Shown: positions 42,925 to 53,824, counted from the first letter of the stretch. The stretch is 64,000 nt of DNA from Meghimatium bilineatum (GCA_034231615.1 CM067309.1:27241661-27305660), one strand, 5' to 3'. The notes: generated from the sequence alone by a model not told the origin. Numbers and translations are program-made.

Positions 42925-44135
42925 GCGGACCCAGGGTTAGCAGATAACCAAGATCCCAAATGTACCTCCTCGCTGTGCACCCTGGTAACAGAAAAACAGC
43001 AGCAAGAGCTGATTCTGGCCAAATCATTTGGGGATCGTGTCCGAGAATGTGGAGGTAGCAGATGGAAAGAGATATGACTGCAAAAGAGACAGACAATATC
43101 TCCGACACCATTAGCATCACCACATACAGCGACACTGTCGGCATACAGTGACGCCAGTTAGTCCAGTCAGAACATTGGAGGGGTGGCCAATGTAAAAGGC
43201 ACGTAAAGGTGAATGTATGGCGAGAAACAAATATATGTCATAATGAGTAAAATGACACAATGAAAGGGCAGAACAGCGCCAGAGGGCAGCGCGAACTGCA
43301 AATAGAAAGTGAAAAGCTCATAGGAAAGGGGAATTACAAGCTCTGTTAGCTCGAGACGAGCTTCTAGTTACCTTTATTCCTTATAGGCAGAGACCCAGAC
43401 CCAATCATGGGCGTTCGGAAAGCAAGAAGACCAAACCCAACTCTAATGTCGAGCCTCTCTAAACCGGAAATATGCTTGCGAAGAGAAAGGGTGTCGTACC
43501 CGATGGGCTCAGGCAAAAAAGGGACAACGATGGCAGTCCTGGCCCAACTCTACTATCATGATTTCCTTTACCGGAAATACACTCGCAGAGAGAAATGGTT
43601 CTGTACCTGATGAGCTCAGGCACAAAAGGGACAACGATTTTATCCTTGGCCCAACTCTACTGTCAAGCTTTCCTATACCGGAAACACACATGCAAAGATA
43701 TTAAGTTCAGTACTTGATGGGCTCATGCGCTATTGAGACAAGGTCGCTCGGCTCGAGAAAGCCTTGCGCTCAAACGCGTGGTGTGAGACTCGAACTTTCG
43801 CGAGGGGTTCACAATGTCGGTGACTGATACCTCGGCTAAGAGGGCGAAAGAGCCAGGGTCCAACTCTTCTGTTGAGTTCTTCCTATTAAGGAACCAGGCT
43901 CATGGATGAGAAACAGTTCAGTATCCGATGGGCACAGGCACAGTACATCCAATTACACGAGGCAAGTTCATAGACAGTGGAACACCTCGTGCGAGATAGG
44001 CGAGATCAAAAATCGCCTGGGCGAAGAGTCACCACACACACACACGCGTGTCTGGCGACAGATAGGGAGGCTGTCACAGGCTAGGGTAACCCACCTGAAT
44101 TGTCAAGGCATGCCGAAATCAGATGTGCTAGGACA
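42925..44135 (-). repeat. Unknown repetitive sequence, right block, with about 108-bp tandem units
   Basis: GC-richer than its surroundings. Units around ggcccaactctact..accggaaa.ac.c..gcagagagaaa..gtacctgatgggctcaggcac..agggacaacga start near 43435, 43542 and 43651, with a degenerate fourth at 43858. The left edge (42927-42968) is an inverted match to 39195-39240. No protein recognised; short minus frames follow the repeat. Confidence 0.65.
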
Positions 44136-44275
44136 TCAAGGCACATAACGGTAGCACAACGTAAACACGCTCCCAGCGGAAATCGCATGGATATCCATGC
44201 TGGTTACAATGGAGCGAACGCAAAACAAACAAACATCCATGTAAAAGTTATTTATAAATATAAATATTTACTTAC

Positions 44276-44320
44276 TAATGCAAGGAAGTCCATAGGGTTT
44301 GTCTATGGCTAAGAAGTCCT
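44276..44320 (-). CDS. RPUSD4-like: Host gene exon b (45 bp)
   Basis: Tiny minus exon: acceptor tgtttctag, donor atta|gtaagt. It starts and ends in phase 1. With one base from exon a it reads EDFLAIDKPYGLPCI. This is motif I of RluA synthases (K-P-xG). RPUSD4 usually continues LPVHGG; here the next residues are CI and then Ser (split codon) plus exon c (QQQDRMSV). Phases agree with both neighbours, which is hard to get by chance. The 6.7-kb intron to exon a holds LINEs and SINEs. Confidence 0.85.
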
Positions 44321-44387
44321 CTAGAAACATGAAAATAGAAAAACATAATTAGTTCCAAACTAATTATAATATAAGCTAAAATTGGAA

Positions 44388-44550
44388 GCATATCCTATTC
44401 AGGATGTAGCCATCAATCCGCCTTTTTCATGTTCAGTAGTTTGTCATTGCTGTTTAAACAGTCCAGGTGCATAACTGCCCGCAGTGGGATTTAAATTCTG
44501 TACCTTGCCCATTACAGATGTACTCTGTACTTCTCAGCAAGATCCAGACT
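44388..44550 (-). mobile_element. tRNA-derived SINE S2, copy 1
   Basis: Minus strand shares with 56.15 and 57.25 kb a tRNA-like head, the block ttgtgcatcc.gaccatt...aagcaatg, and a tail gctacatcctgaataggatat. B-box region degenerate. Confidence 0.6.
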
Positions 44551-45317
44551 GCTAGCATCTAATATCAACTGCTTCTGTTTATTTCTAGTACAAATTTTAG
44601 TCCCAAAAAATAAGAATAAACAAGCGTACATAATTATATTGTGCATTAAGATACTATTGTTTCTGCTTCTCTGAAGGACTGTGGATTTCTAGTTTATTAC
44701 ATTTTTCAGAAGTTCTAGAAAAAGCATCATTTTCCATGATTCCACATTGGAAAAGTATCCATATCCATTGAAGGATGTACCGTATGTTTCTTAATTCAAA
44801 ATTAGCATCATGAGACTCGGGACATTCCCATAAGTGATCCATTCCAGTAGCCATCAAAGAGTATGTAGAGTCCCAGTCATATGTACTTAATGTGATCTTC
44901 AGATATTTCCAGAGAGGAGACACTCCCCCCCCCCTTCATCCATGGTCATCCCTACTTCTGTCATTTTTTATGTATGTTTATATTATTATCACCAGCACTA
45001 TTGTCTTCACTTTGTAATAAATCAATGATTGCCCTTATTAGGTCAGCCCTACTTCTTTTCAATACCACAACATTGCCCACCAAATGAGTCTTCTCTTTCT
45101 GACTCCTGCATGACCAGGGCAGTACATCCATACTTTGAACAACCAAGTTGTTCTGTAACATTACCCATTCTTTTCTTAACATGCACCTTTCTATATTACA
45201 CAGATAATACTTTGAGAGTATCACTGAAAGACTAACAGTCTGTTTCAATCCCCAGGAATTACGAACAATAGAGCTATTGTATCAATTTGTAACACAGAGA
45301 TGAAACAAAATATTTTT
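44551..45317. other. Intronic sequence, no recognised feature
   Basis: Two open minus frames (44654-44923, 44961-45248) have no motif I recognise and no clear splice context. C-run at 44926-44937. Confidence 0.4.
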
Positions 45318-45584
45318 AACATATTAAAAGACATGACACCTTGTTGAAGACCTTCATTCATTTTCCTTTTGCGCTGAAGTTAGTGCTTGGGCAGAGGTCA
45401 GATCTCTCCAATTCTGTCTGTTCAAAGCTATTCTGTGCAGTTCTTGAATAGTATGAATATTGGTTGTTTTACTTTCTCTAAGTATTGTTCTTCTGTGTGT
45501 TTCTTTTGGTCTACCCCTTGCTCTTTTGCCTGTAGGTATCCATTCAAGAGATTGGTCATACGACAATCCCACAATGATGACGAA

Positions 45585-45885
45585 GACTTACGTAAAGCAC
45601 AGGTTTATATATCGTCTCAATGGGACACCATAGACTATATCAACAACCGGCATATCATTTCCATATTTCCGTTGGACGTAGTGATAATTTTTCTATTCGT
45701 CGTCTTTTAATGTTTTGTTTGTGTCTTGATAAAGACCTTTTGGTTGAAACGTTGAATATGATTTGTGTATTGTAATTTTTATGATTTCTTGTGTGCTCAT
45801 CATTGCCCATCATTACCCACTAGTTTTTGATATAGTCTATGGTGTCCCATTGAGACGATATATAAACCTGTGCTTTACGTAAGTC
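45585..45885 (+). mobile_element. Small PLE-like hairpin element, 59-bp perfect inverted ends
   Basis: 45585-45643 and 45827-45885 are perfect reverse complements. The middle contains cttgataaagaccttttggt..gaaacgtt at about 45727 and then tgtgtattgt, as in the 3' UTR of the PLE copies. No coding capacity. Confidence 0.65.
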
Positions 45886-45930
45886 TAATTGTTGTTACGT
45901 TTCACGCAGTTACCTTGTATTGATTGTCAT

Positions 45931-45990
45931 AATGATGACGAAGAGAAATCACATGTGCTATCTTAAATGTGATTTCTCTTCGTCATCATT
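45931..45990. repeat. Perfect 24-bp hairpin
   Basis: Stem aatgatgacgaagagaaatc+acat (45931-45954) pairs with 45967-45990; loop of 12 nt. It lies within the inverted flank of the insertion. Confidence 0.9.
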
Positions 45991-46232
45991 GCAGGATTGT
46001 CATATCACTAATCTCTTGAATGGATACCTACAGGCAAAAAAGCAAAGTTGAAGACCTTACTGGAGGGTAAAGTCAAGGGGAGGCGAGCAAGAGGTAAGCA
46101 GAGATACAAGAGGGAGCGTAATACCACAAGATGGACAGATTAGTCTAGCAGAGTGCACCATCAAGACAAAAGATGTTGGAGGTCTGTTGTAGCCAAACTT
46201 CGTTGTGGAGATGGCACTTAATAATGATGATG

Positions 46233-46540
46233 ATCCACTTGTGTAATGGAAAGGTTCCCCCAGTGCTTTATTTAATACCCAGAAGTCTCCAACTCTGAGC
46301 AGTGTGCAGTGCCTCCTACTCAGAGAGGCTAAAATGTAATTGTACAGATGAAGTACTGTGAGGGCTTCCACAAGAGAAAAGTTGTATCTATATATGTAAG
46401 TTATTTACTAGGGTTTCACTGTTACACAGTGGTTAATTTATTGGCCACTAGTGAGATATTCAGAACTTCTGTATCCATTGATGGACAATAACTGAATATT
46501 TTAGAGCTCTTGTTAGTGTGCATTATAATTTTATTTTCAT
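46233..46540. other. No recognised feature
   Basis: Between the RTE fragment and the I-type LINE copy 3. Confidence 0.4.
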
Positions 46541-47109
46541 AGAACTGGTTGCATGGCTATTTAGTCCCACTACTCAAACCTGGCAAGGATCACACCAGGA
46601 TACAAGGCTACAAAATAATAACACTGCAGAAAACAATAGGCAAGCTTGTGGAAAAAATTGTCGCCTGGAAGATATTGTGTCATCTTGAGAGAAATAAGTG
46701 TTTACTAACATTGCTAGGTGGGTATCGCCCAGGAAAGAAAACATGGCAGAATGCAGCCATCTTTGTGCACAATGTTTTTGAGGGGTTTGATTCACGCATA
46801 GAGACATGTGGTTGCAATAGATCTTGAGGATGCTTACAATCGAGTGTCATTAGATGTCTTGATGGACTAACTGTTAAATCTTGCTGTAAATCCTTTTTTG
46901 TGCAGTGGGTTAGTGCAGCCCTGCTGCACGAAAGTAGTTCTTAAGTGTGGTAACTGAGTATCTGAACCAACTGTTATTAGTCCGGATCTGCCACAGGAAT
47001 CACCTAAATCTCCTGTGCTTTACATTGTATATACAGTAGACATCACTAGCAATCAAATCACAGGTACTGGGAGAATGATGTCGTACGCCGATGACATCCT
47101 TATGTGTAG

Positions 47110-47512
47110 ATATAAATAACCAAATTTGTCAGAGGGTGTCCGACAAAGTGGATGGTGCCGCAGTAACCTAATGAACAAATAGTAAAGCAAAATGAGTTAA
47201 ACAGGTTACTAAAACACTTACCTTGCCTATTAATAAAAATATATGTTTAATTTAATAAAATTATACAGGCGTTGCCATCCCTGCGCTATGGAGATGGGGC
47301 TTGATGAAATAGTCATTTATTTTGTTTTTTATTTTTTCATTTTCTGTTGTTTGTCTCTTGAAAAAGGTTCAATTTGAGCCAATACGTGGAGAATTGTCCT
47401 GTTTAGTTTTATTGTATGTTTTTTTATATATAATTTTTTAAAAAAAATATATTTTTATAAATAGGCAAGGTAAGTATTTTAGTAACCTGTTTAACTCATT
47501 TTGCTTTACTCT
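47110..47512 (+). mobile_element. 403-bp PLE-like hairpin insertion with 13-bp target-site duplication
   Basis: Flanked by tccttatgtgtag (47097-47109, 47513-47525) exactly at the YADD region of the I-type LINE. Internal inverted repeats 47181-47244 and 47447-47510 (about 64 bp, few mismatches). Contains cttgaaaaaggttc near 47357 and a tgtcctgt.ta T-rich stretch, as in the PLE 3' UTR. Confidence 0.8.
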
Positions 47513-47851
47513 TCCTTATGTGTAGGCAGGGCAGAAATTAAGAAGAGTGCATCATAGAACTACATGAGGAGCTGGACAGACTGATGAATTAGTGTAGAGA
47601 CACGGGAGAAGTGGTAAATCCTTCTAAGGCATTCATAACTTGATTTTCCTTGAACCATCACATGGTAAAGACACCCACTGACGCATGTTTCGTTGGCCAG
47701 GAACAGGTTAGAAATAACCAGCACAATGAGATACGGGGCTGTGTTGGTTTTTTTTTACAGAAGTCTGAGTTTCAGGGAACATGTTGACCATATTATCATA
47801 AGGGCAGGCAACTAAATGAAGACCTAGCAGTATTAAAACTTAGGTAATCAC

Positions 47852-48128
47852 ATCACCCGTGTGTTGCAGGGGCCAGAAAGGGGAGCAAAGAATAGCAACA
47901 CTATTTACCTTCCATGCATGTTGTATGAGGCGACTAAGGAGGTTATGGGATGGAGTTGGCTGTTCCATCCAATATAGGGCCAGTGACACAAAGCCATGCT
48001 GAAGTCGGATGTGTCAGGCCAAAAGGTGCAGATATCGCAGCAATACCATAAACCATGACACAATGTATTCTGTTCTCCGGACTACATCCTGCTAATCTGC
48101 AGGAGTTTGAGAACAAACGCAGAAGAAG
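47852..48128 (+). mobile_element. SINE S1 copy 3
   Basis: Starts cacccgtgtgttg, continues ccagaaaggggagcaaag and ends cgcagaagaag. Complementary to 40433-40707 over its full length. It is directly followed by LINE N2 sequence. Confidence 0.8.
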
Positions 48129-49168
48129 AAATCCCATGGCCCAGATGATATACCAAATGAACTGCTAATTCACATTGGACCATCAAAAAAAAAAAGAAAC
48201 TCATAAAATGTTTCAACAACTGTTGGGATAGTGGCCTATTGCCACAGGTGTGGAAACCACCATAATGATACCCATCCACAAGAAAGGCAAACCAAAAAAA
48301 CAAGGTGGACAGCTATCACCCAATAAATCTGACCAGCTGTTTGTGCAAACTGATGGAACTCCTGGTAAACAAAAGAATGATGTGGTTCCTAGAAAAAAAT
48401 AACATCCTGCTAAATCAGCAAGCTGGTTTCAGAAAGTGTAAATCAACTGAAGACCAGATCACACTAATTTTTCAGGAAGTAGAGGATGCTTTCCAGGAAA
48501 AAAATCAGACATCAGTGGTGTGTGTAGACATGGAAAAAGCCTTTGATTGTGTATGGAAAGATGGACTCCTCCTTAAACTACAACAAAACAAAGTGACCGG
48601 GTGCATATTTTGCTGGATAAAATACTACCTGCACTACTGAAAAGCAGCAGTGAAGCTTGAAATGAAGCACAGCAGAAAGGATTTCTTCAAGCATAGGGTA
48701 CCACAGGGAGGTGTTCTATCCCCCACTCTATTCCTTATATTCATGAACAATATTGACTAAATCCTCTAGCATAGAGTAAATGCTGCAATGTATGCAGATG
48801 ATCTGGTGCAGTGAGGAGAGCATAGGCACAACAAAAATAAGGTTAAAGGGAACTATGGACAATTTGGCCAAGTGGACAGACCTATGGGCCATCTCTATCA
48901 ATGCCCAAAAAAACTACCTATACCATCTTCAGCATGTCTACCAAACCACAGAAAATCCTACTAACCATAAAAGGTCAAACTTTGCCTAAAGATGAGACAC
49001 CCACATACCTTGGAGTCACTTTTGATCCAAGACTTACATGGAAACAGCACATATTCAAGTGTCAAACAAAAGGTACAATGAGGACAGCACTCCTAAAAAA
49101 AATGGCTGGAACAGATTGGGGTGAAAATGGAAAATTTCTAAGTAGAGCACACACACCAGCTTTGAAAT
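48129..49168 (+). pseudogene. LINE N2 (I/Nimb-type) RT fragment
   Basis: Frames 48305-48640 and 48901-49170: NQQAGFRKCKSTEDQITLIF, VCVDMEKAFDCVWKDG (motif A), then RVPQGGVLSPTLFLIFMN (motif B), AAMYADDLVQ (motif C near 48795) and PTYLGVTFDPRLTWKQHI. Same family as the minus-strand element at 60.9-64 kb. Stops and a frameshift after YADD; truncated at both ends. Confidence 0.8.
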
Positions 49169-49330
49169 AAGAAGTGAACATTTTGGAGGGTGCAGAAGAA
49201 TGGTTAACCAGCAGAGGACCGGTACTGTCAGCGGAAGTGTGATGGCAGATACACTCAGAGAGAGATTGGAGCAACTATGAATGTGTCCAGTATGCAGTGA
49301 TGATGATCCAAGAAGTAACTAACTTTCATA

Positions 49331-49784
49331 GCACAAGAAGAAATTATTCACACAAGCAAAGATAAGGCTTACTTGCCCCACTTGACACATGAAGAAAACA
49401 TTCACCAATAACACAAAAAATGTTATTTTAACACATCAGGTAGATTCTTCTTCATCTACATTCGCTCTCTGATAATCAGCAAAAAATTGAGTGTGTTTTC
49501 CACTGGGGAGAGTTTTCAATCTGGAGTGAATTGTCTCACTTCTGTGAGTGTTATGTTCAGGTAGTTTTTGATCATGTGTCATCTCCTTCTTATCTTGATC
49601 TGCCTCTTTTATGTCTCCCATCCATTTTGGTACTTTTCTATGCTGGCATGTTGTTTGTGTGTTGCAAAAAGACTGATTGGACATCAGGGTTGATCAACAG
49701 TCTAACAAGCTGTTATCATAAAAAAACAGGTGATACAGAAATGCTTATATTGGACATTTACTTAGAATGAATAAAAACAGACTG
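49331..49784 (-). pseudogene. Faint LINE C-terminal remnant
   Basis: The minus frame 49684-49436 has VPKWMGDIKEADQDKK, reminiscent of the RGRPxxRWxDDI tail of RTE-group RTs and similar at DNA level to 28230-28330. Weak. Confidence 0.3.
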
Positions 49785-49985
49785 CCACTATAATTAAAAT
49801 GGGTACCAGATAGCAAAAGAAAAAGAAGACCAAGAGACTCTTCCCAGAACAACCATTAAAGACTATGGATCTCAAAAACATGCATGAATTGCACACAGTA
49901 GCATCACATCGCTCAAACTGTAGAGCACTAGTGTCTGTCCTATGCATCGTACTGTGCGCCGAAGGAATATAGATAGATAGATGTT
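49785..49985 (+). pseudogene. LINE 3' remnant with (atag)n tail
   Basis: WVPDSKRKRRPRDSSQNN then a SALC-like CLSYASYCAPKE and the tail atagatagatag at 49969-49981. Resembles the end of the LINE at 19.3-19.6 kb. Confidence 0.5.
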
Positions 49986-50084
49986 TTTCTGCTTTGTGGC
50001 AGAGAAGTAGAGAGCTTGTCTATGATGATAAAAGTAGCAGCTTAAATTTCCACAGCAGATGTGCTACTTAAGGATGGGCTACCA

Positions 50085-50640
50085 ATTTTTCAGGCATGCC
50101 AAAATATTGTAGGTTTCTGGAGAGAATCTAGTTTTCTTTAACTACTAATTTGTGGCTGAGGAGGCATCCTTAAGGATACTATGACCAGTTACCTCTATTT
50201 TGCGGACATCACCATATGGAGCCATGAGCAATATATTCATATAATTTATCCCTTAAAGCATCTCAAAGTGTTCAAATACTCTGAGTGGCTAGTTCAAGCT
50301 GTCTAGAGGTCATCTAACAACTGAGATTCAGTATTTGCACACGTTTGTAATATTAATTTATAATTTCTGTGTGTTGACACAGCTGGCCTTTCTTTGTGTA
50401 GCCCTTTTTCCTTGACCTACAACAATGGTGAAGCATAGATTCAATGAATCTGAAATTTATAAATATTTGGAAGAAAATTTCTCTGATAATTCTATCATTC
50501 AGTATCTGATTCAGGAAGTGCTTTAGAAAGTGTTAATTTGCATTGCGATATTAGTTACTCATTCTGAGAATATAGTATAATTCAGATGATAAGTATAGTA
50601 AAAAAAAGAGGAAAGTACCCATAGCATTTATTAATGCTGT
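50085..50640 (+). mobile_element. piggyBac-like element 2 (homologue of 28587-29315)
   Basis: Shares the leader (gcatccttaaggatac.atga..agttacctc) and the start region ATGGTGAAGC.. with RFNESEIYKYLEENFSDNS. Right end not found; TTAA ends not clear. Confidence 0.6.
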
Positions 50641-50880
50641 AGGGGTGTGAGATGTTAGCGATCTCACATTTCAGAGGCTCTGCAAATGATGGCGGTAACT
50701 ATCTCCTCTCCCTCGCAGTCTTTACTACCAGGATGAATCCGGTACCCATTTAAGGATGGGTCGACCTGGGAGCCGTTGCGATCTGAAAAAACATTTCCGC
50801 CTCAACTGGGGAATGAACCCAGGACCACTCATATGCAAAGCCAGTGCGCTAGCCACTGTGTTATGTGGCTCCCTTAACAC
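50640..50880 (-). mobile_element. tRNA-derived SINE S3
   Basis: Minus strand: A-box region gtggctagcgcactgg and B-box ctgggttcattcccc at about 50810-50860, then a body ending near 50640. The Leu/Ser-like arms do not fold as a complete tRNA. Confidence 0.7.
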
Positions 50881-51032
50881 TTGTAATAACTATATGACGC
50901 TTGTAATACAGGATAAATTACTCACCACTCACAAAGATTGTTTTACCAAACCCTCAAAAATTAAGAACAAAATTATTATATAATTATTATCATGGAAAAA
51001 GGAGTCACAAAAAAAAAGAAGAAATTATTTAC

Positions 51033-51176
51033 CATGGTGAAAAATAATTTTGCGCTTGAGCATTCTGATTATATCTGCTGAAGTCATTTTGTCCAGATCA
51101 GGTACCTGGTCATCCAGTAAGCGAAAACCTTTGCTGTCAAGCTTTGTGTGTGAATTTGTCTGTATATTGTCTATAT
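51033..51176 (-). CDS. RPUSD4-like: Host gene exon a
   Basis: Minus exon ending at donor ccatg|gtaaat (51033) in phase 1, which with exon b's AG makes GAG. It encodes KGFRLLDDQVPDLDKMTSAD then IIRMLKRKIIFHH. In RPUSD4-type proteins a similar amphipathic segment directly precedes the KPYG motif. The right edge is uncertain: acceptor gattaaag (exon start 51176) or an alternative AG at 51160. The N-terminal mitochondrial presequence would be on exon(s) further right and was not found. Confidence 0.75.
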
Positions 51177-51259
51177 CTTTAATCCGACAAACAAAATAAA
51201 TAATTTTTAAAATGCAACAAAACTGTAATCCAACAGACAAAAATTGGAAACACACTGTA

Positions 51260-52190
<931 letters not shown>

Positions 52191-52335
52191 AACACACCAA
52201 AAAAAACGTTGTGATCAAAAGACCTTTATCAATTTCACAACATAGCACAAGACAAGCAAATAACAGCACGGTTGGCAGTCACATCACAGAGAAAAATGAG
52301 AGCCCATACAGGAATTTAACAAATAGCTAGGACTT
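52191..52335 (-). mobile_element. PLE-like 3' motif fragment
   Basis: Minus strand reads ttgataaaggtcttttgatc..aacgtt at about 52208-52235, matching the recurrent motif in PLE 3' UTRs. It interrupts or abuts the LINE Y copy. No coding sequence. Confidence 0.45.
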
Positions 52336-52489
52336 CCAGATAGTTTGATACTTCCATTCTTCTTTGCGTACAGATGTATTTCCAGCAAAATGGTATAGAA
52401 TAGCAATTGTGCTTTTTCTGCTTGTCTATAGGCCATGTTTCGGAGAGGATTGGGTGCCTCCGAATAAAATTATGTCCATGGAAATGTTA

Positions 52490-52700
52490 CAATTGAAGTA
52501 TAGGCACAAGGCAGCAAACTTGCAGGGTAGAAGGAGAGAAGGACAGAGAAAATCCTGGATTGATAACATGAAGGAATGGTATGTCTGGGTGTGATTTTTC
52601 TACTCCTCTGGGTATAGGATAGAGCTGTTTGGACAGATTTTTGTGCTGATATATCCTGTATGACACCCCTACAAGCCTGACGGGTTATGACTTACTATTA
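52490..52700 (+). pseudogene. LINE RT C-terminal / 3' remnant
   Basis: GRRREGQRKSWIDNMKEWY at 52525-52585, then the tail with ctacaagcctgacgggtta, as at 3330-3600 and 57.1 kb. Confidence 0.65.
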
Positions 52701-53619
52701 TTATTTCCAGTTATGATGTGAGGTTGTTACAAAACAGGGAGTCCAATCCATCACCCTTTCTTCAAATTTCAGTCTCTCTGATTGCTGTCTTGCTCTTTTC
52801 CATTGTCTATTGTCTGTCCCCATGTGAATGATGGTTGATTGCATTCACACTTGCTGTTAATCATAGGGGTGATAGTTTAAGCTGTCTTCAAAGGCCAGAT
52901 GTGTCGCTGTGGTTGTATTTAGTCCTTGTGGATGACGTGTACAACATGGCGGCAGGATATCTGCGAATTTCTCTTCTCTCGCCAAATTGTGATGTATTTC
53001 CAAGTCATGGATGTTACTTCTATTCGCTAAGGATTACAATATTAACTTGTGTTTTTATGTATGCAAAGTAAAAATTCTGCAACCTTGGATAGTGAAACTG
53101 TTCACACACCAGCCAACAGGTATCTACACACCGCTGTGTTCGCTTATGTACACGTTGTCACCCGGTCAAGCTAGGATCGATAGCTATAATTATGTTTAGC
53201 ACTGGCAAAATGAAGAGCAAACTTCGTAAAAAAAGCCCCGTTATGTTTACGGGTATTATATGTGCCTTATCACATGAGCACAGTGCTACAGGTCTTCAGT
53301 CGGAAAACCTTTAGCAGAGGCGGAGAAACATCAAGTCATGTTTAACGGCCATAGTGATCACTTGAGTAGAACAGGGGCGTCTTCAAGTGCTATAGCCCCA
53401 CACTCTACCTCCTTCAACTATTCTTCTATCTAGCTTTCACGAGTGGATCATAATCGCTGTCAGCATGCAACAGCAACCACACCTCTGAAACCTATTTGGC
53501 GTCTTAAATTAGTGAAGGCGGAAAATGGGATCTGTGCCCATAGCCTCTGATGTATGGGCCCATGTCTGCCCAGCATGTAAAGTCTGGATGCGGCGTACTG
53601 CGCAAAGGAGCTCAAATAA
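52701..53619. other. Mostly unassigned; possible first exon (ATGGCGGC) at 52951
   Basis: At 52947 caacATGGCGGCAGG opens a plus frame of 41 codons (MAAGYLRISLLS...) followed by candidate donors near 53045-53069. The start context is good and the local CpG is higher, but nothing confirms an exon. Otherwise no feature. Confidence 0.25.
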
Positions 53620-53824
53620 CATGGGCCACTGGGCAGAAAGGTGTCATTCAGATAGAGTCGTAGAGCGTCAAAGAGCACGGTGAGACAGTAAGGCACCCTG
53701 GTCATCTACTGAACCCAGACACACACTCAGTCGTCTTGCCACTGAGATATGTGGAGTGGCAAGAGAGTAAGGTTGATGACAGTGCGCAACTCTCCCTCAC
53801 TTTAATCCAATTTTCATAGCGCAA
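53620..53824. repeat. 205-bp direct repeat, copy 1
   Basis: catgggccactgggcagaaa...tttcatagcgcaa; nearly identical to 55939-56142. Copy 1 continues leftward into related-looking sequence that copy 2 lacks. Confidence 0.9.

Larger units (their letters stand above)
45355..46046 (-). mobile_element. Insertion with 12-bp target-site duplication and nested inverted repeats
   Basis: Flanked by gttgaagacctt (45343-45354, 46047-46058). The minus frame 45572-45354 is a LINE C-terminus (LEWIPTGKRARGRPKETHRR) with an (aatg)n-like 3' end at 45355. Sequence at 45533-45584 returns inverted at about 45977-46040, so the 5' part is inverted as in twin-primed LINE insertions. In between lie the structures listed separately. 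Confidence 0.75.
45318..46232 (+). mobile_element. RTE fragment E (3' end), split by an insertion
   Basis: HIKRHDTLLKT at 45318-45354 and LEGKVKGRRARGKQRYKRE to CGDGT at 46047-46232 with an aatgatgatgatg tail. It is the 3'-most 225 bp of the family of copies A-C. The interruption 45355-46046 is flanked by gttgaagacctt on both sides. Confidence 0.85.
46541..49330 (+). mobile_element. I-type LINE copy 3, interrupted by PLE-like element, SINE and second LINE
   Basis: Pieces 46541-47109, 47513-47815 and 49169-49330 align in order with the LINE at 8.84 kb: LVPLLKPGKDHTRIQGYKII, YADDIL near 47085, then TLEKTHVDH-like RT, and finally SEHFGG..RMVNQ..RTGTVSGSVMADT and CPVCSDDDP. The centre is replaced by SINE S1 (47852-48128) and LINE N2 (48129-49168). 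Many stops. Confidence 0.8.

Noticed and set aside
43407..43610. Plus frame in the 108-bp repeat block as a protein
   Set aside because: Its residues follow the DNA repeat period and stop irregularly; no domain seen.
44654..45248. Two minus frames of 89 and 95 codons as host exons
   Set aside because: No recognisable domain, no matching splice sites and no phase fit with neighbouring exons a and b.
50640..50880. Functional tRNA genes at the tRNA-like heads (also 35.97, 37.28, 57.25 and 57.57 kb)
   Set aside because: A/B-box-like sequences are present but the acceptor and other stems do not pair fully, and each head continues into a repeat body; they are SINE heads.
53460..53705. Minus frame of 81 codons (FAQYAASRLYMLGRHGP...) as a gene
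   Set aside because: It overlaps the 205-bp repeat, has no family resemblance, and the second repeat copy does not preserve it.
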